NCBI GenBank assembly: GCA_045630285.1
Contig: JAZQSX010000005.1
Location: 1-27,391 of the forward strand
Direction of reading: 5' to 3'
Source: RGIG3009 sp045630285
Lineage (GTDB): Bacteria; Bacillota; Clostridia; Oscillospirales; Acutalibacteraceae
Length of the DNA stretch: 27,391 bases
The notes below the pieces were generated by a model. It made no database searches, was not told the DNA's origin, and was given only the letters and a program-made list of their open reading frames with translations. Positions within the stretch are counted from its first letter, which is position 1. Each line of letters opens with the position of its first letter. Below, in pieces: positions 7,885-14,696 of the stretch. A program made the position numbers and the translations under genes.

Positions 7885-8265
7885 TTATAATTCCGCCATC
7901 CACAATCCGTGAAGATTGCAATAGGCATAAACAGCAACAGGGGTCTCATTCAGCAAGGCGAAGGACACGGTCGGCTCCGAGCCCCCTGCCAAGCATTTGC
8001 GTTGACCGCCACGGTCCGTCTGCAGATACACCCATAAAATACTGTGTTCCTCCGTCATGGGATGTGCAACCGAACCAACACACACCTTGACTGTATCACT
8101 CTCACGAGTAACTACAGGAATGTGCTTTTCCGTGCTGGCTTCCACAGTGCCGGGCTCGAGCTGCTTCATTTTCTTGCCGCAGCACATCATCGGCACACCG
8201 GCATCGTGGATCATACCAACGATATTCCCACAATGCTCACAGACATAGAACCTGTTTTCCTTCAT
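7885..8265 (-). CDS. Desulfoferrodoxin (class I superoxide reductase)
   Basis: A 126-residue superoxide reductase that turns superoxide into hydrogen peroxide without making oxygen. The N-terminal FeCys4 centre uses Cys9, Cys12, Cys28 and Cys29 (CEHCG, CCG). The catalytic centre has His48 (EKHIP), His68 (AHPM), His74 (EEH), Cys116 and His119 (YCNLHGLW), with the conserved Glu46-Lys47. The spacing closely matches characterised desulfoferrodoxins. It lies 18 nt after the flavodiiron gene and 18 nt before ferritin. Electrons would come from the rubredoxin encoded two genes downstream. Confidence 0.95.
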   Translation of the reverse strand: MKENRFYVCEHCGNIVGMIHDAGVPMMCCGKKMKQLEPGTVEASTEKHIPVVTRESDTVKVCVGSVAHPMTEEHSILWVYLQTDRGGQRKCLAGGSEPTVSFALLNETPVAVYAYCNLHGLWMAEL

Positions 8266-8283
8266 GGTCGTTCCTCCTGATCG

Positions 8284-9435
8284 TTAATATAATTCTTCAG
8301 CCAACCGTTTCAGCTGATTGGTGCTTTCTTCATTCAAGGCAGACATCACCTTGACCGTTGTTTCAGTATACGTGAGATTTTTGCTGCTTTCCAGCATACT
8401 GCGCATCACCTTGGCTGCCATCGGTGCCCAACTGCCGTTTTCGATGAATGCGACCGTATGATTGCTGAAATTACGCTCGGTCAAATGATCAATAAACTCA
8501 CGCATAAACGGGAAAATCGTGGCATTGTAGGTGGTCGTTGCCAGTACCAGCTTGTTGTATCGGAAAGCATCGGCAACCGCTGCCGATTGATCACAACGGG
8601 CTAAATCGTAAATAACAACCGGCTGATCGCTATGTTTTTTCAACAGCTCCTGCAGCATCAGTGCGGCACGCTTGGTGTTTCCGTACACAGACGTATAAGC
8701 GATGACCACACCGTTTTCTTCGGGTTGATAGAGTGACCAGGCGTTGTAAAGGTCAAACACTTGCGTCAGGTTTTCGGTTAATGTCGGGCCGTGCAACGGG
8801 CAGATTGTCCAGATCTCCAGTTCCGCCGCTTTCTTCAGCAGCATTTGAACCTGGGCTCCGTATTTGGCAACGATGCCGATATAATACCGTCTCGCCTCAT
8901 CTACCCACAGTTCGTTCGTATCCAATGTGCCAAACTTTCCGAACGCATCGGCGGAAAACAGCACCTTATCGGTGCGATCGTAGGTAACGATCACTTCGGG
9001 CCAATGCACCATCGGCGCCGTCAAAAAGACCAACTCGTGACGCCCCAATGATAGGATGTCCTTTTCCCCGACAACGATGCATTGATCCGCAAAGTCTGTG
9101 CCGAAGAAGCCTTTCATCATAGTAAACGCCTTAGCAGAGGCGACGATCTTCGCTGTAGGATACGCCTTGACGAAGTTAATAAGATTGGCAGAATGATCGG
9201 GCTCCATATGCTGTACGATCAGAAAATCCGGATTTCTGCCGCTAAGAGCCTTTTTCAAGTTGTTCAGCCACTCGTCGGTAAAGCGGGCATCAACCGTATC
9301 AAAAACCGCTACCTTCTCATCTAAAATCACATAGGAGTTGTATGACATACCGTTCGGCACGGGATACTGGCCCTCAAACAGATCCAGTTCTCTGTCGTCG
9401 ACCCCTATGTAAAGAATATCTTCCGCAATAACCAT
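8284..9435 (-). CDS. Flavodiiron protein (oxygen/nitric oxide reductase, FprA-like)
   Basis: A class A flavodiiron protein of 383 residues that reduces oxygen to water (and in some members NO to N2O). The N-terminal beta-lactamase-like domain has the diiron ligands HMEPDH (about residues 76-81), His in MVHWPE (about 144), Asp in FSADAFG (about 163) and His in CPLHGP (about 215). The C-terminal flavodoxin domain starts near residue 245 with the FMN loop TSVYGNTKRAA. The frame continues to a GTG at 9441, but GAGGCG spacing favours ATG 9435. The rubredoxin partner is in the same operon. O2 versus NO preference cannot be read from sequence. Confidence 0.94.
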   Translation of the reverse strand: MVIAEDILYIGVDDRELDLFEGQYPVPNGMSYNSYVILDEKVAVFDTVDARFTDEWLNNLKKALSGRNPDFLIVQHMEPDHSANLINFVKAYPTAKIVASAKAFTMMKGFFGTDFADQCIVVGEKDILSLGRHELVFLTAPMVHWPEVIVTYDRTDKVLFSADAFGKFGTLDTNELWVDEARRYYIGIVAKYGAQVQMLLKKAAELEIWTICPLHGPTLTENLTQVFDLYNAWSLYQPEENGVVIAYTSVYGNTKRAALMLQELLKKHSDQPVVIYDLARCDQSAAVADAFRYNKLVLATTTYNATIFPFMREFIDHLTERNFSNHTVAFIENGSWAPMAAKVMRSMLESSKNLTYTETTVKVMSALNEESTNQLKRLAEELY

Positions 9436-9451
9436 ATTCACTACGCCTCAA

Positions 9452-10150
9452 TTATTCTCGGACTTTTCCATCTGTTGTAATCGTTACCACTTGCCAAGGA
9501 ATAAACTTACCGCTCGCCTGCAACGCCCGTTTTACGGCGTTTTCGAGACCACCGCAGCACGGCACCTCCATTCGTACGATCTTCACGCTTCGAATATTGT
9601 TTTCCGCAATAATCTGCGTCAGTTTTTCGGAATAATCACCCTCGTCCAGCTTCGGACAACCGATCAGCGTGATATGATTGCGGATAAACTCGTTATGAAA
9701 GTTTCCGTACGCAAACGCCGTACAATCGGCTGCTATCAGCAGATTGGCGTTCTCAAAGTACGGGGCGTTGACGGGAACCAACTTGATCTGGCAAGGCCAC
9801 TGAGAGAGCTGACTCGACACCACCGCAGATTTCCCGAAAGGAACAGGCGCCTCACGCACGATGGATTTTGTCTGGGTACCCGGACAGCCGCAGGGCAATT
9901 TCGTATCGGGCTTTTTGCCCTTCGCCAGTTTAACCGCCCTCTCATCGTATGCCGGTGCCTCACGCTCCTCGAAGGTTATCGCCCCCGTGGGACACGCCGG
10001 TAAGCAATCACCCAAGCCGTCGCAATAGTCTTCACGGGTCAGCCTAGCGATGCCGTTTATCATTTCGATTGCACCCTCGTGACACGCTGCAGCACAAGCG
10101 CCGCAACCGTTACACTTTGTTTCATCAATTCGTATAATCTTTCGGATCAT
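9452..10150 (-). CDS. 4Fe-4S dicluster protein with extra conserved cysteines
   Basis: A soluble 232-residue iron-sulfur protein. The N-terminal 60 residues form a ferredoxin-like module: CNGCGACAAACHEGA (Cys13, 16, 19, 23) and a second motif with unusual spacing, CDGLGDCLPACP (Cys43, 49, 53). After it come CGCPG (Cys87, 89), then a domain with Cys120, Cys143 (ADCTAFAYGNFH), Cys165 (GCPKL) and CCGG (198-199). Such proteins recur in anaerobic Clostridia beside redox-stress genes, but I cannot give a characterised function. ATG 10150 follows AAGGTGGATAT. A longer frame to 10225 overlaps the dehydrogenase and lacks a ribosome site. In this operon it could feed or sense reducing equivalents; that is inference. 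Confidence 0.82.
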   Translation of the reverse strand: MIRKIIRIDETKCNGCGACAAACHEGAIEMINGIARLTREDYCDGLGDCLPACPTGAITFEEREAPAYDERAVKLAKGKKPDTKLPCGCPGTQTKSIVREAPVPFGKSAVVSSQLSQWPCQIKLVPVNAPYFENANLLIAADCTAFAYGNFHNEFIRNHITLIGCPKLDEGDYSEKLTQIIAENNIRSVKIVRMEVPCCGGLENAVKRALQASGKFIPWQVVTITTDGKVRE

Positions 10151-10173
10151 ATATCCACCTTTTTTCAAATCTT

Positions 10174-11208
10174 TCAGAAGCAGGTTCCGGTTTTGCAGTC
10201 CTCGGTGTTCCCGCAACGGTAACACAGCTCATTCGGGCACTGTCCGTTTTGGAAAAATCCGACAATATTTTGAACCGTTGTTTCTGCGATGTTTTCCAAT
10301 GCCTCCTCCGTTAAAAACGCCTGGTGAGACGTAACGATCACATTCGGCATCGAGATGAGACGAGCCAACGTGTCATCCTCCATGATGTGACCGGAATTAT
10401 CCTCGAAAAACAAATCCGCCTCTTCCTCATACACATCCAGGCAAGCCGCACCAACTTTACGGGATTTGATACCTGCCAACAAAGCTTCGGCATCGACCAA
10501 AGCGCCACGGGACGTATTCAGAATTACCACGCCCCGTTTGCACCGCTCCAACGCCGCATCATCAATGATATGATGCGTTTCCTCCATCAGCGGGCAGTGA
10601 AGCGAAATAATGTCACTGTGTTCAAACAGTTCATCCAGTGTAACATACCGCACCGTATCTCCGTCGTCCAGGCCCGGTACAGGAAACTTGTCGTACGCCA
10701 GCACCTTCATCCCAAAACCACGGCAGATGTCGATAAACACTCTGCCAATGCGTCCGGTGCCGATCACGCCAACCGTCTTACCGTGCAGATCAAAACCCGT
10801 CAAGCCGGCGAGGCTGAAGTTGTAATCACGGGAGCGAATGTACGCCTTGTGAATACGGCGGATCGACGTCAGCAGCAGCGCCATTGTATGCTCCGCCACC
10901 GCATACGGCGAATATGCCGGGACACGCAGAACGTGAAGCTTACCGTAGGCGTATTTCATATCGACATTGTTAAAGCCCGCACAACGCAGAGCCAACACCC
11001 GAACGCCGCCCTCCACCAGTCTGTCAATCACGGCAGCGTTGACCGTATCATTGACAAAAACACAGACGCCGTCATAACCGTACGCCAGATTTACCGTATC
11101 CTCGTTGAGTTTGGTTTCAAAGTATTTGAAAGTCACACCGGCGGCTTTGCCATACATATCAAACGACGGTTTGTCGTAAGGTTTTGTATCAAAAAAAGCA
11201 ATTTTCAC
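10174..11208 (-). CDS. D-2-hydroxyacid dehydrogenase, D-lactate dehydrogenase-like, with Cys-rich C-terminal tail
   Basis: A 344-residue NAD-dependent enzyme that probably reduces pyruvate to D-lactate. The nucleotide-binding loop GTGRIGR is near residue 150. The catalytic triad is Arg234 (NTSRGALVD), a Glu near 262-263 (DVYEEEADLF) and His295 (SHQAFLTEEA), in the positions known for D-lactate dehydrogenases, and ISLHCPL is also typical. The last 21 residues are unusual, with five Cys (324, 329, 332, 338, 343; CYRCG, CKTGTC). The GTG start at 11208 has GGAGGA 6 nt upstream; the nearby ATG at 11213 runs into a stop after one codon. It is the first gene of the oxygen-defence operon, with 23 nt to the 4Fe-4S gene. 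Making it there could divert pyruvate when oxygen-sensitive enzymes fail (inference). Confidence 0.88.
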   Translation of the reverse strand: MKIAFFDTKPYDKPSFDMYGKAAGVTFKYFETKLNEDTVNLAYGYDGVCVFVNDTVNAAVIDRLVEGGVRVLALRCAGFNNVDMKYAYGKLHVLRVPAYSPYAVAEHTMALLLTSIRRIHKAYIRSRDYNFSLAGLTGFDLHGKTVGVIGTGRIGRVFIDICRGFGMKVLAYDKFPVPGLDDGDTVRYVTLDELFEHSDIISLHCPLMEETHHIIDDAALERCKRGVVILNTSRGALVDAEALLAGIKSRKVGAACLDVYEEEADLFFEDNSGHIMEDDTLARLISMPNVIVTSHQAFLTEEALENIAETTVQNIVGFFQNGQCPNELCYRCGNTEDCKTGTCF

Positions 11209-11214
11209 AGCATT

Positions 11215-11220
11215 TCCTCC
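11215..11220 (-). promoter_or_regulatory. Ribosome binding site for the GTG start of the dehydrogenase
   Basis: GGAGGA on the minus strand, 6 nt before GTG at 11206-11208. It excludes the ATG at 11211-11213, which is out of frame and stops after CTG. Confidence 0.7.
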
Positions 11221-11249
11221 TTGCTTTCTAAATGGAATTATACTATAAT
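11221..11249 (+). promoter_or_regulatory. Promoter of the Crp/Fnr-type regulator
   Basis: TTGCTT (11221-11226) and TATAAT (11244-11249) with a 17-nt spacer. The predicted start is near 11256. The palindrome at 11264-11279 then falls at about +9 to +24, a position for autorepression. The -10 element lies almost on top of the minus-strand -10 at 11237-11242. Confidence 0.7.
11237..11242 (-). promoter_or_regulatory. -10 element of the oxygen-defence operon promoter
   Basis: Perfect TATAAT on the minus strand with no recognisable -35 hexamer 17 nt upstream (the bases there read CATACT). Placing +1 at 11230 puts the centre of the palindrome 11264-11279 at exactly -41.5, the class II activator position of Crp/Fnr proteins. 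Confidence 0.62.
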
Positions 11250-11263
11250 GAAAACACTAAGTA

Positions 11264-11279
11264 TGTTGAATTTTCAACA
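11264..11279. promoter_or_regulatory. Palindromic operator, probable Crp/Fnr-type regulator site
   Basis: TGTTGAA-TT-TTCAACA, a perfect 7-bp inverted repeat with a 2-bp centre. The TTGA/TCAA half-sites resemble Crp/Fnr recognition elements, though the spacing is shorter than the classical Fnr box. It lies between the regulator gene and the divergent operon. Which protein binds is inferred from position. Confidence 0.62.
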
Positions 11280-11292
11280 AACGGAGAAAAAT

Positions 11293-11952
11293 ATGAAAAA
11301 ATATTTAGAGGTATTGCGTTCCTGTCCCCTATTTCACAGCATCGAGGATGGCGACCTACTCCGTATGCTCACCTGCCTCGGTGCCAAAGTAGCTGCTTTT
11401 GACAAAAAATATACGGTAATCGCTGAGGATATGCCCGCCAAGTACATCGGCATCGTACTGAGCGGTTCTGCACAGATCATGCAGATCGATTATTACGGCA
11501 ATCGCAGTATTCTGGCCAATGTTGCCCCCGCGGAAGTGTTTGCTGAGGAGTTTGCCTGTGCCGGCGTTCCCGCCGTTCCGATCACCGTGATCGCCAATGA
11601 GCCGAGTGAGGTCATGTTGATCGACTGCAATCATATTCTGCGCACCTGTTCCAACCACTGCAGCTTTCACCAGCAGTTGATCTTTAACCTCATGAAGGAT
11701 CTGGCCGAAAAAGCGATCCTGTTTCATCAAAAGCTGGAGATCACGTCCAAGCGAACTACTCGTGACAAGCTGCTGACCTATCTGAATCTGCAAGCAAAAA
11801 AGGCTGACAGCAATATTTTCCGCATTCCATTTGACCGCCAAGAGCTCGCCGATTACCTGGAGGTGGATCGCAGCGGCTTATCGGCGGAAATCAGCAAACT
11901 GCGAAACGAGGGCGTTCTCATCAGTCGAAAGAATCAGTTTGAACTATTGTGA
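11293..11952 (+). CDS. Crp/Fnr family transcriptional regulator
   Basis: A 219-residue regulator. The N-terminal half is a cyclic-nucleotide-binding-like beta-roll (GIVLSGSAQIMQIDYYGNR near residues 57-75, then PAEVFAEEFACAG). A long dimer helix follows, and then a C-terminal winged helix with RQELADYLEVDRSGLSAEIS as recognition region and ISRKNQFELL as the wing. Several Cys lie in the sensor half (CPLF, CLG, ACAG, CNHILRTCSNHC), so a redox or metal-linked signal is possible, but no Fnr-type N-terminal Cys cluster is present. ATG 11293 has CGGAGAAAA upstream; in-frame ATGs at 11248 and 11263 lack ribosome sites, and the first precedes the predicted transcript start. It is divergent from the oxygen-defence operon and is its likely controller. 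Confidence 0.85.
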   Translation: MKKYLEVLRSCPLFHSIEDGDLLRMLTCLGAKVAAFDKKYTVIAEDMPAKYIGIVLSGSAQIMQIDYYGNRSILANVAPAEVFAEEFACAGVPAVPITVIANEPSEVMLIDCNHILRTCSNHCSFHQQLIFNLMKDLAEKAILFHQKLEITSKRTTRDKLLTYLNLQAKKADSNIFRIPFDRQELADYLEVDRSGLSAEISKLRNEGVLISRKNQFELL

Positions 11953-11984
11953 TTGTTGACCGTCTACCCCCATTTATGCAACGC

Positions 11985-12014
11985 AAAAACGACATACCGC
12001 GGTATGTCGTTTTT
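11985..12014. terminator. Bidirectional terminator
   Basis: Near-perfect palindrome AAAAACGACATACC-GC-GGTATGTCGTTTTT with U runs on both strands, between the regulator (stop at 11952, plus) and the small membrane protein (stop at 12037, minus). Confidence 0.87.
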
Positions 12015-12036
12015 CATTTCGGAATATGTATCCTAT

Positions 12037-12336
12037 TTAATTCAATTGGAATCGCCCGATCGGCGCACTTTCCACCAGTGCACGGCGTTCCGTTTCCTTA
12101 TCCCTGCGCAGGCGAGCGATACGACGCATCGTCAAAAACAGCGAGTACATCGTATTGATCACAAAAAAATAGATCAAAAAATTAACGTATTGGTCAAAGC
12201 AGATCAGCCATACCGTTATACTGGTTGCAGCATAATACAGAACCCAGAACGCCCAAGCCAGCAGATGCAAACGACGGTATTTTTTCTTTAATTCCCGATG
12301 CTTCGCCTCGTACGTTTCCCATACACGCTCATCCAA
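12037..12336 (-). CDS. Small two-helix membrane protein of unknown function
   Basis: A 99-residue protein I do not recognise. The N-terminal about 23 residues are charged and helical (EAKHRELKKKYRRLH). Two hydrophobic segments follow, about residues 24-47 and 51-70. The C-terminal tail is basic (RRIARLRRDKETERRALVE). The start is TTG at 12336, supported by GGGGTGAT at 12342-12349 and by a promoter with a 17-nt spacer further upstream. It stands alone, convergent with the Crp/Fnr gene and divergent from the zinc-ribbon gene. It may be a small stress- or envelope-related membrane protein, but nothing in the sequence decides this. Confidence 0.68.
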   Translation of the reverse strand: MDERVWETYEAKHRELKKKYRRLHLLAWAFWVLYYAATSITVWLICFDQYVNFLIYFFVINTMYSLFLTMRRIARLRRDKETERRALVESAPIGRFQLN

Positions 12337-12379
12337 AAGATATCACCCCGCTTAAAATGTCCGCTTCGTGCATAGGTAT

Positions 12380-12408
12380 AGTATAGCACACGAACAACAA
12401 AATCGCAA
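12380..12408 (-). promoter_or_regulatory. Promoter of the small membrane protein
   Basis: Minus-strand TTGCGA (12403-12408) and TATACT (12380-12385) with a 17-nt spacer. The predicted start near 12373 gives a leader of about 36 nt before the TTG start. Confidence 0.62.
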
Positions 12409-12446
12409 CACCAAGGTATTTTCCTGCTGTTTTGCATATTTATGAT

Positions 12447-12475
12447 TTGACATTATCCGACAAAAATGCTATGAT
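12447..12475 (+). promoter_or_regulatory. Promoter of the zinc-ribbon / DUF4177-like pair
   Basis: TTGACA (12447-12452) and TATGAT (12470-12475) with a 17-nt spacer. The predicted start near 12482 gives a leader of about 32 nt containing GGAGGAAA before the ATG at 12514. Confidence 0.75.
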
Positions 12476-12513
12476 TTCTACATAGTCTTATGAAATATGA
12501 GGAGGAAATTACT

Positions 12514-12885
12514 ATGTTCTGTACAACCTGTGGTGCTCAGCTCAACGATGGCAGCCAGTTTTGCCCTTCTTGCGGTACGACGTTTGGCGCTCCCGCCCCG
12601 GCTCCGGCTCCGGCGTATGCCAACCCCAATCCGTCGCAGGGTATGAACTTTGACTTCAACACCAACACGGCGACCGTTGCTTCCAGCAAACGCTATGAAT
12701 ATAAGGTGTTGTCCCAGAAGGATAAGTGGTTTTCCGGTAAGTTTGATCCCATGCTGCTCGAGCAGGCAATCAACGCCTATGCTCAGCAGGGCTGGCGTGT
12801 TATCAGCTGTGCGACTGCGGATATCACCGGTTTCGGTTCTACCAGACAGGAGTTTATCACCGTTCTCGAAAGAGAGGTTGGCTAA
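12514..12885 (+). CDS. Zinc-ribbon protein with DUF4177-like domain
   Basis: A 123-residue cytoplasmic protein. Residues 1-28 are a zinc ribbon with two knuckles (CTTCG and CPSCG). A Pro/Ala linker (APAPAPAPAYANPNP) follows. Residues about 60-123 resemble DUF4177: YEYKVLSQKD, LLEQAINAYAQQGWRVISC and a C-terminal strand pair ending EFITVLERE. The function of DUF4177 is not known. A frame to an ATG at 12490 exists, but GGAGGAAATTACT places the start at 12514. The stop overlaps the next start region as TAAATG, so translation of the next gene is coupled to this one. Confidence 0.82.
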   Translation: MFCTTCGAQLNDGSQFCPSCGTTFGAPAPAPAPAYANPNPSQGMNFDFNTNTATVASSKRYEYKVLSQKDKWFSGKFDPMLLEQAINAYAQQGWRVISCATADITGFGSTRQEFITVLEREVG

Positions 12886-13194
12886 ATGGCTTTTGTCACG
12901 GTATTTCAAGGGATCGTTTTCATCGAAGGCGATCATCCCCGTGCGGTAAAATACTACACGGCTGAGACCCGTGTCGGCGGCTTTGGCGCTCAGCTTCGCA
13001 ACCTGAACGACCTCAAGGCGGAAATGGCTCAAACGGCTATGCGCTGTGGCTGTAACTGCGTTGTCAACTTCACCTACGGTCAGCGCTCCAAGGTCATTGC
13101 TATTGATGACGTTGCTTACGTCGGAAACGGTTTCTACGCCGTTCTCCCGCCGGCAGATTACAGCAGCATTATGTCGCAATTCCAACGACAATAA
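12886..13194 (+). CDS. Hypothetical protein coupled to the zinc-ribbon gene
   Basis: A 102-residue protein of mixed alpha/beta character that I cannot place with confidence. The segment LKAEMAQTAMRCGCNCVVNFTYGQRS, a helix followed by a strand with closely spaced Cys, is loosely reminiscent of small YbjQ-like proteins in which a helix precedes a V-V-N/G strand. No signal peptide or membrane segment is seen. The ATG directly follows the upstream TAA with no gap, and no separate strong ribosome site is needed for coupled translation. A strong terminator at 13206-13234 ends the transcript. The two proteins may act together. Confidence 0.75.
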   Translation: MAFVTVFQGIVFIEGDHPRAVKYYTAETRVGGFGAQLRNLNDLKAEMAQTAMRCGCNCVVNFTYGQRSKVIAIDDVAYVGNGFYAVLPPADYSSIMSQFQRQ

Positions 13195-13205
13195 CCACTC
13201 TTATC

Positions 13206-13234
13206 AAAAAGGCACCCCGGTGGGGTGCCTTTTT
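13206..13234. terminator. Bidirectional terminator
   Basis: Stem AAAAAGGCACCCC / GGGGTGCCTTTTT (13206-13218, 13222-13234) with a 3-nt loop, between the convergent small gene (plus) and the DUF1576-like membrane gene (minus). Confidence 0.9.
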
Positions 13235-13236
13235 TG

Positions 13237-14664
13237 TTACACGTCATCCTCAAGTTTGGGCTTGACATTATAAAAATCAAGTAACGGAATCAGAATGAGT
13301 GCCGTAAGACCGGCGGTAAAACCGCCGTTGTACAGCACGAAGCCGCCGTGCATATCCGCCGTAACCGTGCAGATCAAAGCGCTCAGCAAACCGGCAAGAA
13401 CTCCGTAGCGGACCCCATATTTTCCCGCAATCGGGCACAAGCCCGTGGCAAAAGCGAACCCGTTGATATAGGCTTGTGTTGACAGCGTCCACGGTACCTC
13501 AAGATCAGTCAACAAGCAGATCGCCACAACGATGGCAGAAAGCAACGCATACCCAACGGCAATGGGATATACGTTGCGGGGATGCTGCCCATCAGCGGCA
13601 AACGTCAAAGCAGCAAACACCACGCCAACCGTCGGACCGGTAAAGCCGACGCCGGACGGCAACACGGGAAACAGCTCCGGCAGAACAAAAATGAAGTTCA
13701 AATACGCAAGAAGTGCAAAACCGTACACCGCAATGTTGATCATGCACAGCGGCATACCGAATTTATCCGAAAAATCGGCACCATACCCCGTACAGCGCAG
13801 CAGCTTGCCGTATTCCCGTACACGGCGGTGATTCAAAAGGTAACCGGCGATAAACGTGGTACCGAACAAGAGGATGAAGAAACCGTTCATAAATCCACGA
13901 TAAGCGTACGGCAAGGCAAAATAGCCGGGGTTATCGATCGGGACCACCGACGGCGCTTCAATCCCCAATGTATTGTACAAAAAGGCATAAATAAATATGC
14001 CAAGCAGCCCAATCGCCAATCCGGCCTTATACAGGCTGTAACTGCGGTGCATCGCCGCCGTAGCCGGCAGAAGCGGTAACACGACAAATCCAACGGCAAC
14101 GCCGCACACAAGGGCAAGTGTCACTCCGAGCCAACTCGTTTGCACAATAGAAGGATCAAAAACGGGAACACAATACCGAAACAGCATCTCGCTGACAAAC
14201 GGTGCCAATGCCGTAGCAAAAAAGGCAACGTGTATGTTTTCCGAGACCTTTTTCCTCATTATGACGCAGTACAGCAGAACACCGAAAAACGGTGGCCACA
14301 TATTGATGAAATTCAGGCCGTAAAAGCCGTGAGCGATGACAAGCATATACCCCGCCAGCGTTGCAGCGTTGGCACGCACCTTACAAATATAAATGATCAA
14401 GTTGGCGAACAGGCCGCAAACCGCCGTATTGAACAGCGTGCTCCCCAACCCACCGAGCGCAAAATAGTCGGTCACCAGCTTGGAGGGCGAGGACAGTATT
14501 CGCCAAAGATTATCGAAGAAATCCCATTCCTTGGTATACAGCACGGCAAGCGGTACAGCGAGCAAGAAAAACAGACTGATAAACAACGAGTAGGTGCGTA
14601 TCAGCCGTTCATTGAAACTGTATTTGGCGTCCGTCACGGGCCGGGGTGTCGATATGTGATTCAT
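13237..14664 (-). CDS. DUF1576-type polytopic membrane protein
   Basis: A 475-residue membrane protein with about twelve hydrophobic segments from residue 27 on. The N-terminus (MNHISTPRPVTDAKYSFNER) and the last residues (DFYNVKPKLEDDV) are soluble. The pattern, including ANAATLAGYMLVIAHGFYGLN and the Gly/Pro-rich cores (GVGFTGPTVGVVFAALTFAA), matches what I recall of DUF1576 proteins of Firmicutes, which have no established function. ATG 14664 follows TAGGAGAATTT; a longer frame to 14691 lacks such a site. It is the last gene of a three-gene minus-strand operon, 32 nt after the histidine phosphatase. A transport role is plausible but unproven. Confidence 0.75.
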   Translation of the reverse strand: MNHISTPRPVTDAKYSFNERLIRTYSLFISLFFLLAVPLAVLYTKEWDFFDNLWRILSSPSKLVTDYFALGGLGSTLFNTAVCGLFANLIIYICKVRANAATLAGYMLVIAHGFYGLNFINMWPPFFGVLLYCVIMRKKVSENIHVAFFATALAPFVSEMLFRYCVPVFDPSIVQTSWLGVTLALVCGVAVGFVVLPLLPATAAMHRSYSLYKAGLAIGLLGIFIYAFLYNTLGIEAPSVVPIDNPGYFALPYAYRGFMNGFFILLFGTTFIAGYLLNHRRVREYGKLLRCTGYGADFSDKFGMPLCMINIAVYGFALLAYLNFIFVLPELFPVLPSGVGFTGPTVGVVFAALTFAADGQHPRNVYPIAVGYALLSAIVVAICLLTDLEVPWTLSTQAYINGFAFATGLCPIAGKYGVRYGVLAGLLSALICTVTADMHGGFVLYNGGFTAGLTALILIPLLDFYNVKPKLEDDV

Positions 14665-14696
14665 AAATTCTCCTAAAGATAATACGGTCACATATT

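Noticed and set aside
10324..11292. Long upstream extension of the Crp/Fnr regulator frame
   Set aside because: It is antisense to the D-lactate dehydrogenase, precedes the predicted regulator promoter, and has no protein-like features. The regulator begins at 11293.
12478..13191. A 237-codon minus-strand frame
   Set aside because: It is the complement of the zinc-ribbon and partner genes, both of which have recognisable motifs and a ribosome site.
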